From positions 1-5,539 of the forward strand of contig JAQVOZ010000108.1 in NCBI GenBank assembly GCA_028702365.1: a stretch of 5,539 nucleotides of DNA, in the 5' to 3' direction. Below the pieces are notes generated by a model. It did no database searches and was not told the origin of the DNA. It was given only the letters and a program-made list of their open reading frames with translations. Positions 1 to 5,365 of this stretch are shown piece after piece. This DNA comes from Candidatus Omnitrophota bacterium (GTDB taxonomy: Bacteria > Omnitrophota > Gorgyraeia > Duberdicusellales > 4484-171). Every line of letters starts with the position of its first letter. Position 1 is the stretch's first letter. Position numbers and translations under genes: made by a program.

Positions 1-513
1 GTCATATTTGTTGCGCGCGGCGATCTTAAGACGTGGCCATTTTTCGGGATTTTTACTCTGCTTTCCCAGACCATTTTTGTTAGTAGAAATACGATTTCCG
101 GGTTACGGGAAGAAATAGGTCGCATAAGTTTTATGCTCAAAAACGGGATAAACATTATGTTCTTTCCCCAGGGCACAACCACAGATTCTCCGCAGGATAT
201 CTTATTTAAATCTTCTTTTTTCCAGGCGCCTCTTGTGAGTAATTCAACGATAGCTACGTTTGTGATAAGATATAAAAAGATAAACAACCAGATTGTAGAT
301 GAAACAAATAAGGATTTTATTTTTTGGTACGGTGATATGGATTTTATTCCTCACCTGGTTTATTTTTTAGGGTTAAAGAATATAGAGGTTGAGCTGGAAA
401 TTCTAGAACCAATTGAAGCTACTATGGGCCGCGACAGGAAGTCATTAAGCATGCTTTCGCAGGAAGCAATTAAAACTAGATTAGGAGAGAAACAAGGAGT
501 AAGCAAGCTATGA
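1..513 (+). CDS. PlsC-type lysophospholipid/glycerolipid acyltransferase, 5' truncated
   Basis: The reading frame is open from base 1, so the true start lies upstream; 170 codons remain before TGA at 511-513. The family transfers an acyl group to lysophosphatidate or a related lysolipid at the cytoplasmic face of the inner membrane. Two family blocks are visible. One is the VARGDLKTWPFFG stretch (fragment residues 4-16), matching the PlsC block with a Gly/Leu/Pro-x-x-G pattern, followed by TIFVSRN. The other is FFPQGTTT (about residues 54-61, nt 160-183), matching the FPEGTxx block. The N-terminal NHxxxxD catalytic motif is outside the window. The usual Glu of FPEG is Gln here. The ATG at 133 is internal to the domain and should not be taken as the start. 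The 3' end overlaps the next gene by ATGA, which suggests translational coupling. Exact substrate is unknown; the PlsC superfamily call is firm. Confidence 0.85.
   Translation, partial: VIFVARGDLKTWPFFGIFTLLSQTIFVSRNTISGLREEIGRISFMLKNGINIMFFPQGTTTDSPQDILFKSSFFQAPLVSNSTIATFVIRYKKINNQIVDETNKDFIFWYGDMDFIPHLVYFLGLKNIEVELEILEPIEATMGRDRKSLSMLSQEAIKTRLGEKQGVSKL
494..499 (+). promoter_or_regulatory. Ribosome binding site for the TMEM175-like gene
   Basis: AAGGAG lies 10 bases before the ATG at 510, inside the end of the acyltransferase gene. It supports the 510 start, although an in-frame ATG at 516 is a possible alternative only two codons further in. Confidence 0.6.
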
Positions 514-1112
514 AAATGAAAGTAGAACGCATTATCACTCTTGCTGATGGAATTTTCGCTATAGCGATGACTCTTTTGGCTGTCACTATCGACCTTCCGA
601 AGAAAAGCAAAGAACTTTCAATGGAAGGATTGCATAGATTTTTATTTGGGCAGTCCCAGGAAATTTTTAACTACGCTTTAAGTTTTATGCTTTTAGCTTT
701 ATTTTGGATAATACACCATCATCAGTTTCACTACATAACACATACGAACAAAAAACATCTCTGGATAAACATATTAATATTTATGTCAATTACGCTGGTT
801 CCTTTTTCAACTTCCCTGGCAGGAGATTTCCCCGCAGACTGGATGGCTCAAACTTATTTTAATTTAAATATGCTGATAATGGGGATATTATTTTATTTAA
901 ACTGGGCATATGCAACAAAAAATAAACATCTGGTTGAAGCATCTTTAGCTGAAAGCGAGATAGCACTTGAGAAGAAAAAACTTTTGGTAACTCCTTTTGT
1001 TGCGCTTCTTGCCGGCATAGTTTCTTTTACCCGGCCCCATATTTCTATTTATGTCTATCTATTAATTCCGTTAATATTATCGTTACGGAGATTTAACTCC
1101 AAAGAAGACTAA
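510..1112 (+). CDS. TMEM175/DUF1211 family membrane protein (putative K+ channel)
   Basis: This 200-residue protein matches the usual length of prokaryotic TMEM175 proteins, inner-membrane cation channels shown to be K+-permeable in characterised members. The family signature in the first helix is RxxxFSDGxxAIxxTLL; here it reads R7-IIT-LADG-IFAIAMTLL, so the F-S pair is L-A while Arg7, Asp13 and Gly14 are kept. Six hydrophobic segments are visible at about 10-28, 53-69, 85-104, 116-136, 158-174 and 178-194, the expected single-repeat six-helix topology. A His-rich stretch (IIHHHQFHYITH, residues 67-78) follows helix 2. The first base of its ATG lies four bases before the end of the upstream acyltransferase gene (ATGA), so the two are probably co-translated. 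Channel function is inferred from the family only; nothing in the neighbours indicates a physiological role. Confidence 0.8.
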   Translation: MKMKVERIITLADGIFAIAMTLLAVTIDLPKKSKELSMEGLHRFLFGQSQEIFNYALSFMLLALFWIIHHHQFHYITHTNKKHLWINILIFMSITLVPFSTSLAGDFPADWMAQTYFNLNMLIMGILFYLNWAYATKNKHLVEASLAESEIALEKKKLLVTPFVALLAGIVSFTRPHISIYVYLLIPLILSLRRFNSKED

Positions 1113-1150
1113 ATATAGAGATAAATATTTTGTTATCCGTTACCCACTAA

Positions 1151-1156
1151 GGGAGG
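1151..1156 (+). promoter_or_regulatory. Strong ribosome binding site of galT
   Basis: GGGAGG sits five bases before the ATG at 1162 and fixes that start. The 49-base gap after the previous stop has no clear promoter. It has only an AT-only imperfect dyad (AAATAT at 1111-1116, ATATTT at 1125-1130), too weak to call a terminator. Confidence 0.7.
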
Positions 1157-1161
1157 TAAAA

Positions 1162-2160
1162 ATGTCCGAATTAAGGTATAATCTTATTTCCGGAGAATGG
1201 ATAATAGTTGCTACAGAACGTGCTAAAAGGCCGAAAGATTTTGTCAAAGCTAAAAAAGAACAAGTGCCTTTGCCTGAATATAAAGAAAATTGCCCCTTTT
1301 GTCCCGGCAATGAGAATCAAACGCCCGTTGAGACGTTTCGTTTAGGCGGTTCCGGGGCATGGAAGGTGCGTTCGGTTTATAATAAATTCGGAGCAGTTTC
1401 CAATGAGGAAAAAAAGGAAAGGCGGATTAACGGTTTATATAATTCCATGGGCGGATTCGGTGTGCATGAAGTAATAATTGAACATCCGCGCCACAATAAC
1501 TGTATTGCCTTAATGAGCAATGAGGAAGTGGAGAATATTTTAAAGGTTTATAGAGAGCGGTACTTAGCTGTTTCTGAAATAGAAGGTATAGAAAGCATAG
1601 TGATATTCAAAAATCATGGCCCTGCCGCAGGTACTTCTCTTGAACATCCGCATTCGCAGCTGATTGCAACTCCGGTAGTTCCGCCGCAAGTGCGCGGCCG
1701 GCTTGAACAGGCGGTAAGTTTCTTCGATCTTAACGGCCGATGTGTGTTTTGCACGATGCTTGAAAGCGAACTTAAAGAAAAAGCGAGAATAGTTTTAGAA
1801 ACAGATAATTTTGTCGCTTTTATGCCTTACGCTTCGTTTACCCCTTTTACAATCTGGATTTTTCCACGCCGGCACAGCGCTTCTTTCGGTGGAATAAACG
1901 ATAGAGAAATCAGCGATTTGGCCGAAAATTTGAAAACTATTTTAGGCAAACTGTATTATGGTTTGGATAACCCGGATTTTAATTACTCTATCCGTTCTAC
2001 TCCGGTAGGGGAAAGGGGAACAAGTTATTTTCATTGGTATCTGAGTATCATTCCCAGATTAAGCCAGCCTGCAGGGTTTGAGCTTGGCTCAGGCATGTTT
2101 ATTAATACCGCGCTTCCCGAACAAACGGCAGAATTCCTGCGCCAGGTGCAACTTACCTAA
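1162..2160 (+). CDS. galT: Galactose-1-phosphate uridylyltransferase (GalT-type HIT protein)
   Basis: The enzyme exchanges UMP between UDP-glucose and galactose-1-phosphate (Leloir pathway, cytoplasm) through a uridylyl-histidine intermediate. The 332-residue length is normal. The N-terminal domain carries C44-P-F-C47, the first pair of zinc ligands, and H111 in the HPRHNN stretch is a likely third ligand. The active site is EHPHSQ: H162-P163-H164 with H164 the expected nucleophile, and Q166. The NHGPAAGTSLEHPHSQ context is the form common in non-enterobacterial GalT. The C-terminal HIT-like domain has a second CxxC (C194-VF-C197), H238 in FPRRHSASF and H291 in FHWYLSIIPR. The E. coli enzyme has a second His two residues on (HxH); Tyr293 is here instead. 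The start is fixed by a strong ribosome binding site. A related nucleotidyltransferase activity, such as ADP-glucose phosphorylase-like, cannot be excluded. Confidence 0.9.
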   Translation: MSELRYNLISGEWIIVATERAKRPKDFVKAKKEQVPLPEYKENCPFCPGNENQTPVETFRLGGSGAWKVRSVYNKFGAVSNEEKKERRINGLYNSMGGFGVHEVIIEHPRHNNCIALMSNEEVENILKVYRERYLAVSEIEGIESIVIFKNHGPAAGTSLEHPHSQLIATPVVPPQVRGRLEQAVSFFDLNGRCVFCTMLESELKEKARIVLETDNFVAFMPYASFTPFTIWIFPRRHSASFGGINDREISDLAENLKTILGKLYYGLDNPDFNYSIRSTPVGERGTSYFHWYLSIIPRLSQPAGFELGSGMFINTALPEQTAEFLRQVQLT

Positions 2161-2178
2161 AAATTACCTCAAAATATC

Positions 2179-2206
2179 TTGACGGGCGTAGGGACTGTGG
2201 TATACT
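2179..2206 (+). promoter_or_regulatory. Predicted sigma70-type promoter with extended -10
   Basis: TTGACG (2179-2184) and TATACT (2201-2206) are separated by 16 bases. A TG pair sits at 2198-2199, one base before the -10 box, which is the extended -10 arrangement. Transcription would start near 2212 and give a leader of about 190 bases before the regulator gene at 2400. It is the best promoter-like match I found in the window and starts 18 bases after the galT stop, so the regulator/TolC unit is probably transcribed separately from galT. Confidence 0.65.
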
Positions 2207-2217
2207 TACTACAAATA

Positions 2218-2280
2218 CTATAAATGAAGTAAATAACATACTTAATGTAAATACATTAAGTATAAGTGCTATATTTATAG
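2218..2280 (+). repeat. Outer inverted repeat enclosing the palindrome
   Basis: CTATAAAT (2218-2225) is exactly complementary to ATTTATAG (2273-2280). These arms are nearly concentric with the 2238-2263 palindrome (centres 2249 and 2250.5), separated from it by asymmetric spacers of about 12 and 9 bases. Together they make a 63-base nested dyad beginning about six bases after the predicted transcription start. It could act as a 5' mRNA structure or an extended operator. The region is very AT-rich, so the outer pair alone could be chance. Confidence 0.4.
2238..2263 (+). repeat. Perfect 12+12 bp palindrome in the leader (operator or hairpin candidate)
   Basis: The arms are 2238-2249 and 2252-2263, complementary at all 12 positions with only AA between them: ATACTTAATGTA and TACATTAAGTAT. 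The near-zero spacer fits a binding site for a symmetric dimer better than a stable RNA hairpin, though an RNA form could open one pair to give an 11-bp stem and a four-base loop. There is no T-run after it, so it is not an intrinsic terminator. The half-site heptamer ATACTTA occurs once more at 2202-2208, over the -10 box. Confidence 0.75.
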
Positions 2281-2343
2281 GAATATATAAAATTGTGCCA
2301 TTGTTTGCGATAGGTTTATGTTTCACGCGGCGCACGTTACCGG

Positions 2344-2375
2344 AAACCGTATCCGGATAGAATATCTAACGGTTT
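2344..2375 (+). repeat. Short inverted repeat just before the mini-MerR gene
   Basis: AAACCGT (2344-2350) and ACGGTTT (2369-2375) are complementary, with an 18-base centre containing the 8-bp palindrome ATCCGGAT (2351-2358) and a small TAGA/TCTA dyad (2358-2368). It ends 24 bases before the ATG at 2400. It could be an operator or leader hairpin. At 7 bp per arm the support is modest. Confidence 0.3.
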
Positions 2376-2399
2376 TACGCTGAAAAGCTAAAAAAGATT

Positions 2400-2660
2400 A
2401 TGCATTCACGCCATTCAACGAGAACCTTGCCTAAGGAAGAAAAACTGATTACCTCCAGGGAGATAGCTGATAAATTTAATATCAGCTACCCTACGGTAAC
2501 GCACTATACAAATATGGGTTTTTTCAAGGTGGTTGCCAAAAGGGGCAATAAGCGGCTTTATGGTGAGGATGAGGTAAGGGGTTGCCTTGCAAAAATAAGA
2601 GAGAAAGTAAACGAAGGTTACCCTTTAAGGCTGATTCGAGACAGTTTGTTCAAGGTTTAA
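2400..2660 (+). CDS. Small MerR-type (BldC-like) winged-helix DNA-binding protein
   Basis: The 86 residues are essentially one MerR-type DNA-binding domain. The helix-turn-helix lies at about 17-37 (ITSREIADKFNISYPTVTHY). It is followed by the wing (VVAKRGNKRLYGEDEV, 44-59), with the typical RLY-xx-x-D-V pattern, and by a helix ending EGYPLRLIRD, like the GxxLxxI segment of MerR proteins. No long dimerisation coiled coil or effector/metal domain follows. The protein therefore resembles stand-alone MerR domains such as BldC rather than classical drug- or metal-sensing MerR activators. ATG 2400 is the only usual start after an in-frame stop at 2367-2369, but no good ribosome binding site precedes it. 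Its stop (TAA 2658-2660) directly abuts the TolC start, so the two are probably co-transcribed. It may control its own promoter and the efflux gene; this is inferred from position. Confidence 0.75.
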   Translation: MHSRHSTRTLPKEEKLITSREIADKFNISYPTVTHYTNMGFFKVVAKRGNKRLYGEDEVRGCLAKIREKVNEGYPLRLIRDSLFKV

Positions 2661-3923
2661 ATGATTTATAAAATTTTATCTCTTTTTGTGGCGGTTACGG
2701 TCTTGCTTTCGACTATTACGCCTTTTGCTATCTGCCAGGATAACGGCGCAGTCGTGGCTATTTCTTCTCTTAGCACAGCGATAGATACGGCATTTGAAAA
2801 TAATAAAGACATAAAAATCCAGGAGAAGGAATTGAATATCGCCCGCGCAAATATATTGGGAGCCAAAAGCGAATTCCTTCCGCAGTTAAATTCGCAGGCT
2901 TCATATACTCATAATGGGGCAGTTCTCAATGTGGGTTCTTCTATTATAACGAGCACGAAAAAAGATTTAGGCGTAGTTACCGGTTACAATAATGATAATA
3001 AGATTGGCGTTTCTGTGGATCAGATTGTTTATAACGGCGGTGCGAACACTGCAAATTTAAAACAAAACCAGCTTAATTTAAAAGTAGCAGAGCAAACTCT
3101 GCGCGCGACAAAGCTTGATGTGGAGTTTGAAACAAAAAGGCTTTATTATGGCCTGCTTCTTGCCTATGAGACTTTACGTATAACCCAGGAATTGGTAGAC
3201 CAGGCCCAGCTTCATTACGAAAATGTAAAAGATAAATTTGGGCATGGAACGGCTTCGCGGTTTGATTTGCTTCAATCAAAAGTTCATGTTGCAAAATTAT
3301 TGCCCGAGCTTGTAAAAGCGAGAAATGCCGTCAAATTAATGAAAGAAGATTTAAAAAAGATACTTGGCGTGGACATGAAAGACACAATTGATGTAAGAGA
3401 CATGCTTAGCTATAAGCTCGTATCTTTAAATGAGAAAGAATTTTTGAAAGAAGCGTATCTAAATAAACCGGAAATGATTCTGCGGTCTTTAGGGATAGAT
3501 ATAAGCGAATGGGGCATCAAACTGGCCCGTTCGAATGGCCTTGCGCAAATAAATGCCAGTTTAGGCTATAACTATCGCTCCAATGATGTAGCTGATATGT
3601 TTAATAACAGGCATAGCAACTGGAATGCGGGAGTAGCCGTGCGCATGCCGATATTTGATGGTTTTTCTACTAAAGCAAAAGTTGACGAGGCAAAAGCAAA
3701 ATATGCCCAGGCAATTTTATCAAAAGAAAATTTAAGCGATCAGGTAAATGTTGATATTAAAAAAGCCTGTCTTGATTTAAAAGAAGCCTTTTCAATAATA
3801 AAATCCCAGCGCGCTAACATTGTAGAGGCAAAGGATGCTCTTAGGATTGCCGAGGTAGGTTACGACAATGGCGTAGATATAAATCTTGATGTTTTAGATG
3901 CACAGGTATCTTATACCCTGGCA
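2661..3923 (+). other. TolC/OEP outer-membrane efflux protein segment, 3' end missing
   Basis: The segment begins with a signal peptide: MIYK, then a hydrophobic stretch at about 5-24 ending PFAIC-QD. Cys25 lacks a proper lipobox, so signal peptidase I cleavage is more likely. Two outer-membrane-efflux repeats follow, about 36-235 and 255-421. Typical sequences are AFENNKDIKIQEKELNIARA (45-64), the SEFLPQLNSQASYTH strand region, and the second-repeat VGYDNGVDINLDVLDAQVSYTLA. TolC trimers form the channel through the outer membrane and periplasm for RND, ABC or MFS exporters and type I secretion. Family members are usually about 430-480 residues, so the last helix (about 30-40 residues) is absent. 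Any adaptor and pump genes that normally follow cannot be seen because of the break. Lys codons are mostly AAA and Leu often TTA. Confidence 0.85.
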
Positions 3924-4709
3924 GGCATGCTTCTCTGGAGAGGGGTGGCATTGTTGATTCTCAATGGATTGACGATATCTCCGTTCCCAAGCAATTACCT
4001 GAAGTACTTTACAAGTTTCCTTCCTGGAGGGAATGCCGATTCCTCCACTGTCTTCACTGTGACCATGCTTGTGGGTGTGCTGGCTTCCGGGATTTTTGTC
4101 CTGTTGCGTATCATCGACAGACGGAAGAAGAAGGCGAAGCATTATGAAGTTGAGTCGTTCGCGCTCATGATTTCAAAGAGCCTTGCCATCTCTGTTGTCA
4201 TCCTTATCCTTTTCTTTCTTCTTGGCGAGCACAAGGGTATCCCCGTCGTGCTTATTCTGGCGTCGGTGATTGTGTTTGTGTATAGTTTTTATACCTCCAG
4301 GACTGTTCCTGGCCGTCACTTGTATGCTTTTGGAGGAAATGAGAAGGCTGCGAAGTTGTCAGGGATTGACACGAACAGAGTATTGTTCTCTGTATATTTG
4401 AACATGGGCTTTCTGTCTGCCATAGCAGCCTTGGTGTGTGTGGCCCGGTTTAACTCTGCCGCCCCCACAGCCGGACAGAACTATGAGCTGGATGCCATTG
4501 GGTCGTGCTTTATCGGAGGAGCCTCGGCCTATGGTGGTATAGGAACAGTGGGAGGGGCTGTTGTTGGTGCCATCTTCATGGGGGTTCTCAATAATGGCAT
4601 GTCAATTCTTGGAATCGACTCGAACTGGCAGAAAGCGGTCAAGGGTCTTGTGCTTCTTGCCGCTGTCGTCTTTGATGTCCTGTCAAAGAAACGAGTGAAA
4701 AACAACTAG
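2661..4709 (+). CDS. Hybrid ORF: TolC-like outer-membrane protein fused to sugar ABC permease (probable chimera)
   Basis: A single uninterrupted frame of 682 codons carries two proteins that belong in different membranes. Residues 1 to about 421 are an outer-membrane efflux protein with a signal peptide. Residues from about 422 to 682 are the C-terminal part of an inner-membrane permease. No linker separates them, and each lacks the part that should adjoin the join. The start at 2661 immediately follows the previous stop; only AAGG at 2652-2655 is visible as a weak ribosome binding site. A product of this architecture would have periplasmic TolC helices running straight into a transmembrane bundle, for which I know no precedent. 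I treat it as two truncated genes joined by assembly error, or less likely by a real recombination. Confidence 0.6.
   Translation: MIYKILSLFVAVTVLLSTITPFAICQDNGAVVAISSLSTAIDTAFENNKDIKIQEKELNIARANILGAKSEFLPQLNSQASYTHNGAVLNVGSSIITSTKKDLGVVTGYNNDNKIGVSVDQIVYNGGANTANLKQNQLNLKVAEQTLRATKLDVEFETKRLYYGLLLAYETLRITQELVDQAQLHYENVKDKFGHGTASRFDLLQSKVHVAKLLPELVKARNAVKLMKEDLKKILGVDMKDTIDVRDMLSYKLVSLNEKEFLKEAYLNKPEMILRSLGIDISEWGIKLARSNGLAQINASLGYNYRSNDVADMFNNRHSNWNAGVAVRMPIFDGFSTKAKVDEAKAKYAQAILSKENLSDQVNVDIKKACLDLKEAFSIIKSQRANIVEAKDALRIAEVGYDNGVDINLDVLDAQVSYTLAGMLLWRGVALLILNGLTISPFPSNYLKYFTSFLPGGNADSSTVFTVTMLVGVLASGIFVLLRIIDRRKKKAKHYEVESFALMISKSLAISVVILILFFLLGEHKGIPVVLILASVIVFVYSFYTSRTVPGRHLYAFGGNEKAAKLSGIDTNRVLFSVYLNMGFLSAIAALVCVARFNSAAPTAGQNYELDAIGSCFIGGASAYGGIGTVGGAVVGAIFMGVLNNGMSILGIDSNWQKAVKGLVLLAAVVFDVLSKKRVKNN
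3915..3926 (+). other. Chimeric junction between two genomic fragments
   Basis: The codons at 3915-3926 read T-L-A-G. TolC proteins end this motif as DAQVSxTxA followed by an x-N-Y/x-L-Q helix. XylH/GguB permeases have a T-L-A-G-M-L-x-x-R-G segment. Upstream residues fit only TolC and downstream residues (GMLLWRG, 422-428) fit only the permease, so about ten shared bases (roughly ACCCTGGCAG) mark the join. Codon preference and G+C shift at the same place. Confidence 0.75.
3924..4709 (+). other. XylH/GguB/MmsB-type monosaccharide ABC permease segment, 5' end missing
   Basis: About 261 residues of an inner-membrane permease of the ribose/xylose/multiple-sugar importer family (BPD_transp_2 type), which works with a periplasmic sugar-binding protein and a double-domain ATPase. 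Visible family marks are AGMLLWRG at the start, PGRHLYAFGGNEKAAKLSGI (hybrid residues 550-569) in the cytoplasmic loop that contacts the ATPase, and the final block from about 605 with ELDAIGSCFIGGAS, GGIGTVGGAVVGA and MGVLNNGMSILG before a terminal helix ending FDVLSKKR. Hydrophobic segments lie near 423-440, 463-483, 501-521, 527-545, 580-600, 628-650 and 662-676. Complete relatives such as E. coli XylH are about 390 residues, so about 125 N-terminal residues are missing. The gene's own start, its ATPase and its binding protein are not present. Leu codons include no TTA. Confidence 0.85.
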
Positions 4710-4715
4710 GAGGGG
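4708..4715 (+). promoter_or_regulatory. Strong ribosome binding site of the DUF4867 gene
   Basis: AGGAGGGG overlaps the permease stop codon (TAG 4707-4709) and lies five bases before ATG 4721. This supports both the start and tight operon coupling with the permease. Confidence 0.75.
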
Positions 4716-4720
4716 CTTGG

Positions 4721-5353
4721 ATGTTGATATATAAGGTTGAGGACAAGGAGTTTCTTCCCTATGGGAAGGTCATCACAGGATTATCTCCTGCATCGCTATT
4801 AAAGAGATTGGATGAAATTTCCCCAAAACCCAAAGCATCCGTGGTGTATGTGCCGGATGTGAAGGAACTAGATGCTGATCCAATTGCTAAGACCCTCTCC
4901 TTGAATGTCTATGGAGGCATGCCAATCCAGATTGGTTATTGTAATGGAGACAACACCAAGCTGAACTGTCTTGAATACCATAGGGGCAGTGAGATCAACA
5001 TTCCTTCGGATGATATGGTGCTATTGCTTGCCTTGATCACTGATTTTAAGGAAGGGAAGCTCGACACAGCGAAGGTTAAGGCGTTCTTTGTGCCTCGAGG
5101 CACTATCGTCCAGATATATGAGACATCGCTTCATTATGCGCCATGCAATGGAAACAATGAGGGATTTCGAGTTATTATAGTCCTGCCAAAGGGTACGAAT
5201 TCCAAAAAACCGGATATTACCGAGAGGACCCCTGAGGATAAGTTGCTTTGGGCTTGTAACAAATGGCTCATTGCCCATCCTGATTCGGCTGAGGCAAAAG
5301 ACGGTGCATATATAGGGCTTGTTGGTAAGAATATTGATATTACACAAAAATAA
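4721..5353 (+). CDS. DUF4867 family protein, sugar-operon associated, function unknown
   Basis: This 210-residue soluble protein, without signal peptide or membrane helix, resembles the DUF4867 family found beside sugar ABC transporters and fucose/arabinose isomerase-like genes. Conserved-looking blocks are SLNVYGGMPIQIGYCNG (60-76), NCLEYHRGSEINIPSDD (82-98), FFVPRGTIVQIYETSLHYAPC (122-142) and LLWACNKWLIAHPDS (175-189). The arrangement E85-x-H87-x3-E91, then E134 and H138, about 45 residues apart, recalls the two metal-ligand motifs of cupins and of ureidoglycolate lyase-like folds. A metal-dependent sugar isomerase, epimerase or lyase role is therefore possible but is my inference. It lies 11 bases after the permease stop and 12 bases before the isomerase-family gene, so it most likely acts on the imported sugar or its ring form. 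No activity can be assigned from sequence. Confidence 0.75.
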   Translation: MLIYKVEDKEFLPYGKVITGLSPASLLKRLDEISPKPKASVVYVPDVKELDADPIAKTLSLNVYGGMPIQIGYCNGDNTKLNCLEYHRGSEINIPSDDMVLLLALITDFKEGKLDTAKVKAFFVPRGTIVQIYETSLHYAPCNGNNEGFRVIIVLPKGTNSKKPDITERTPEDKLLWACNKWLIAHPDSAEAKDGAYIGLVGKNIDITQK

Positions 5354-5360
5354 AGAGGAG
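5354..5360 (+). promoter_or_regulatory. Ribosome binding site of the isomerase-family gene
   Basis: AGAGGAG starts right after the DUF4867 stop (TAA 5351-5353) and lies five bases before ATG 5366, fixing that start. Confidence 0.75.
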
Positions 5361-5365
5361 CAAAT

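Noticed and set aside
1111..1131. AT-only dyad after the TMEM175-like gene as a terminator
   Set aside because: The stem has six A/T pairs with no G+C and no clear T-run; it would not be stable.
2153..2335. Minus-strand 60-codon ORF across the galT end and intergenic region
   Set aside because: It overlaps the promoter and palindrome, has no family resemblance, and is best seen as a chance frame in AT-rich DNA.
2318..2383. A 21-codon ORF in the leader before the mini-MerR gene (ATG 2318, TGA 2381)
   Set aside because: It has no convincing ribosome binding site, no recognisable attenuation pattern such as runs of one amino-acid codon, and this length is expected by chance. It could still be a leader peptide.
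3073..3294. Minus-strand ORFs inside the TolC, permease and DUF4867 regions (2666-2866, 3073-3294, 3894-4142, 5021-5347)
   Set aside because: They lie antisense to well-supported proteins and show no family-like sequence; they are shadow frames.
2661..4709. A genuine new TolC-transporter fusion system linking outer-membrane efflux to sugar import
   Set aside because: Both partners are truncated at the join, they belong to different membranes, and composition and codon use change at that place; assembly chimera is simpler.
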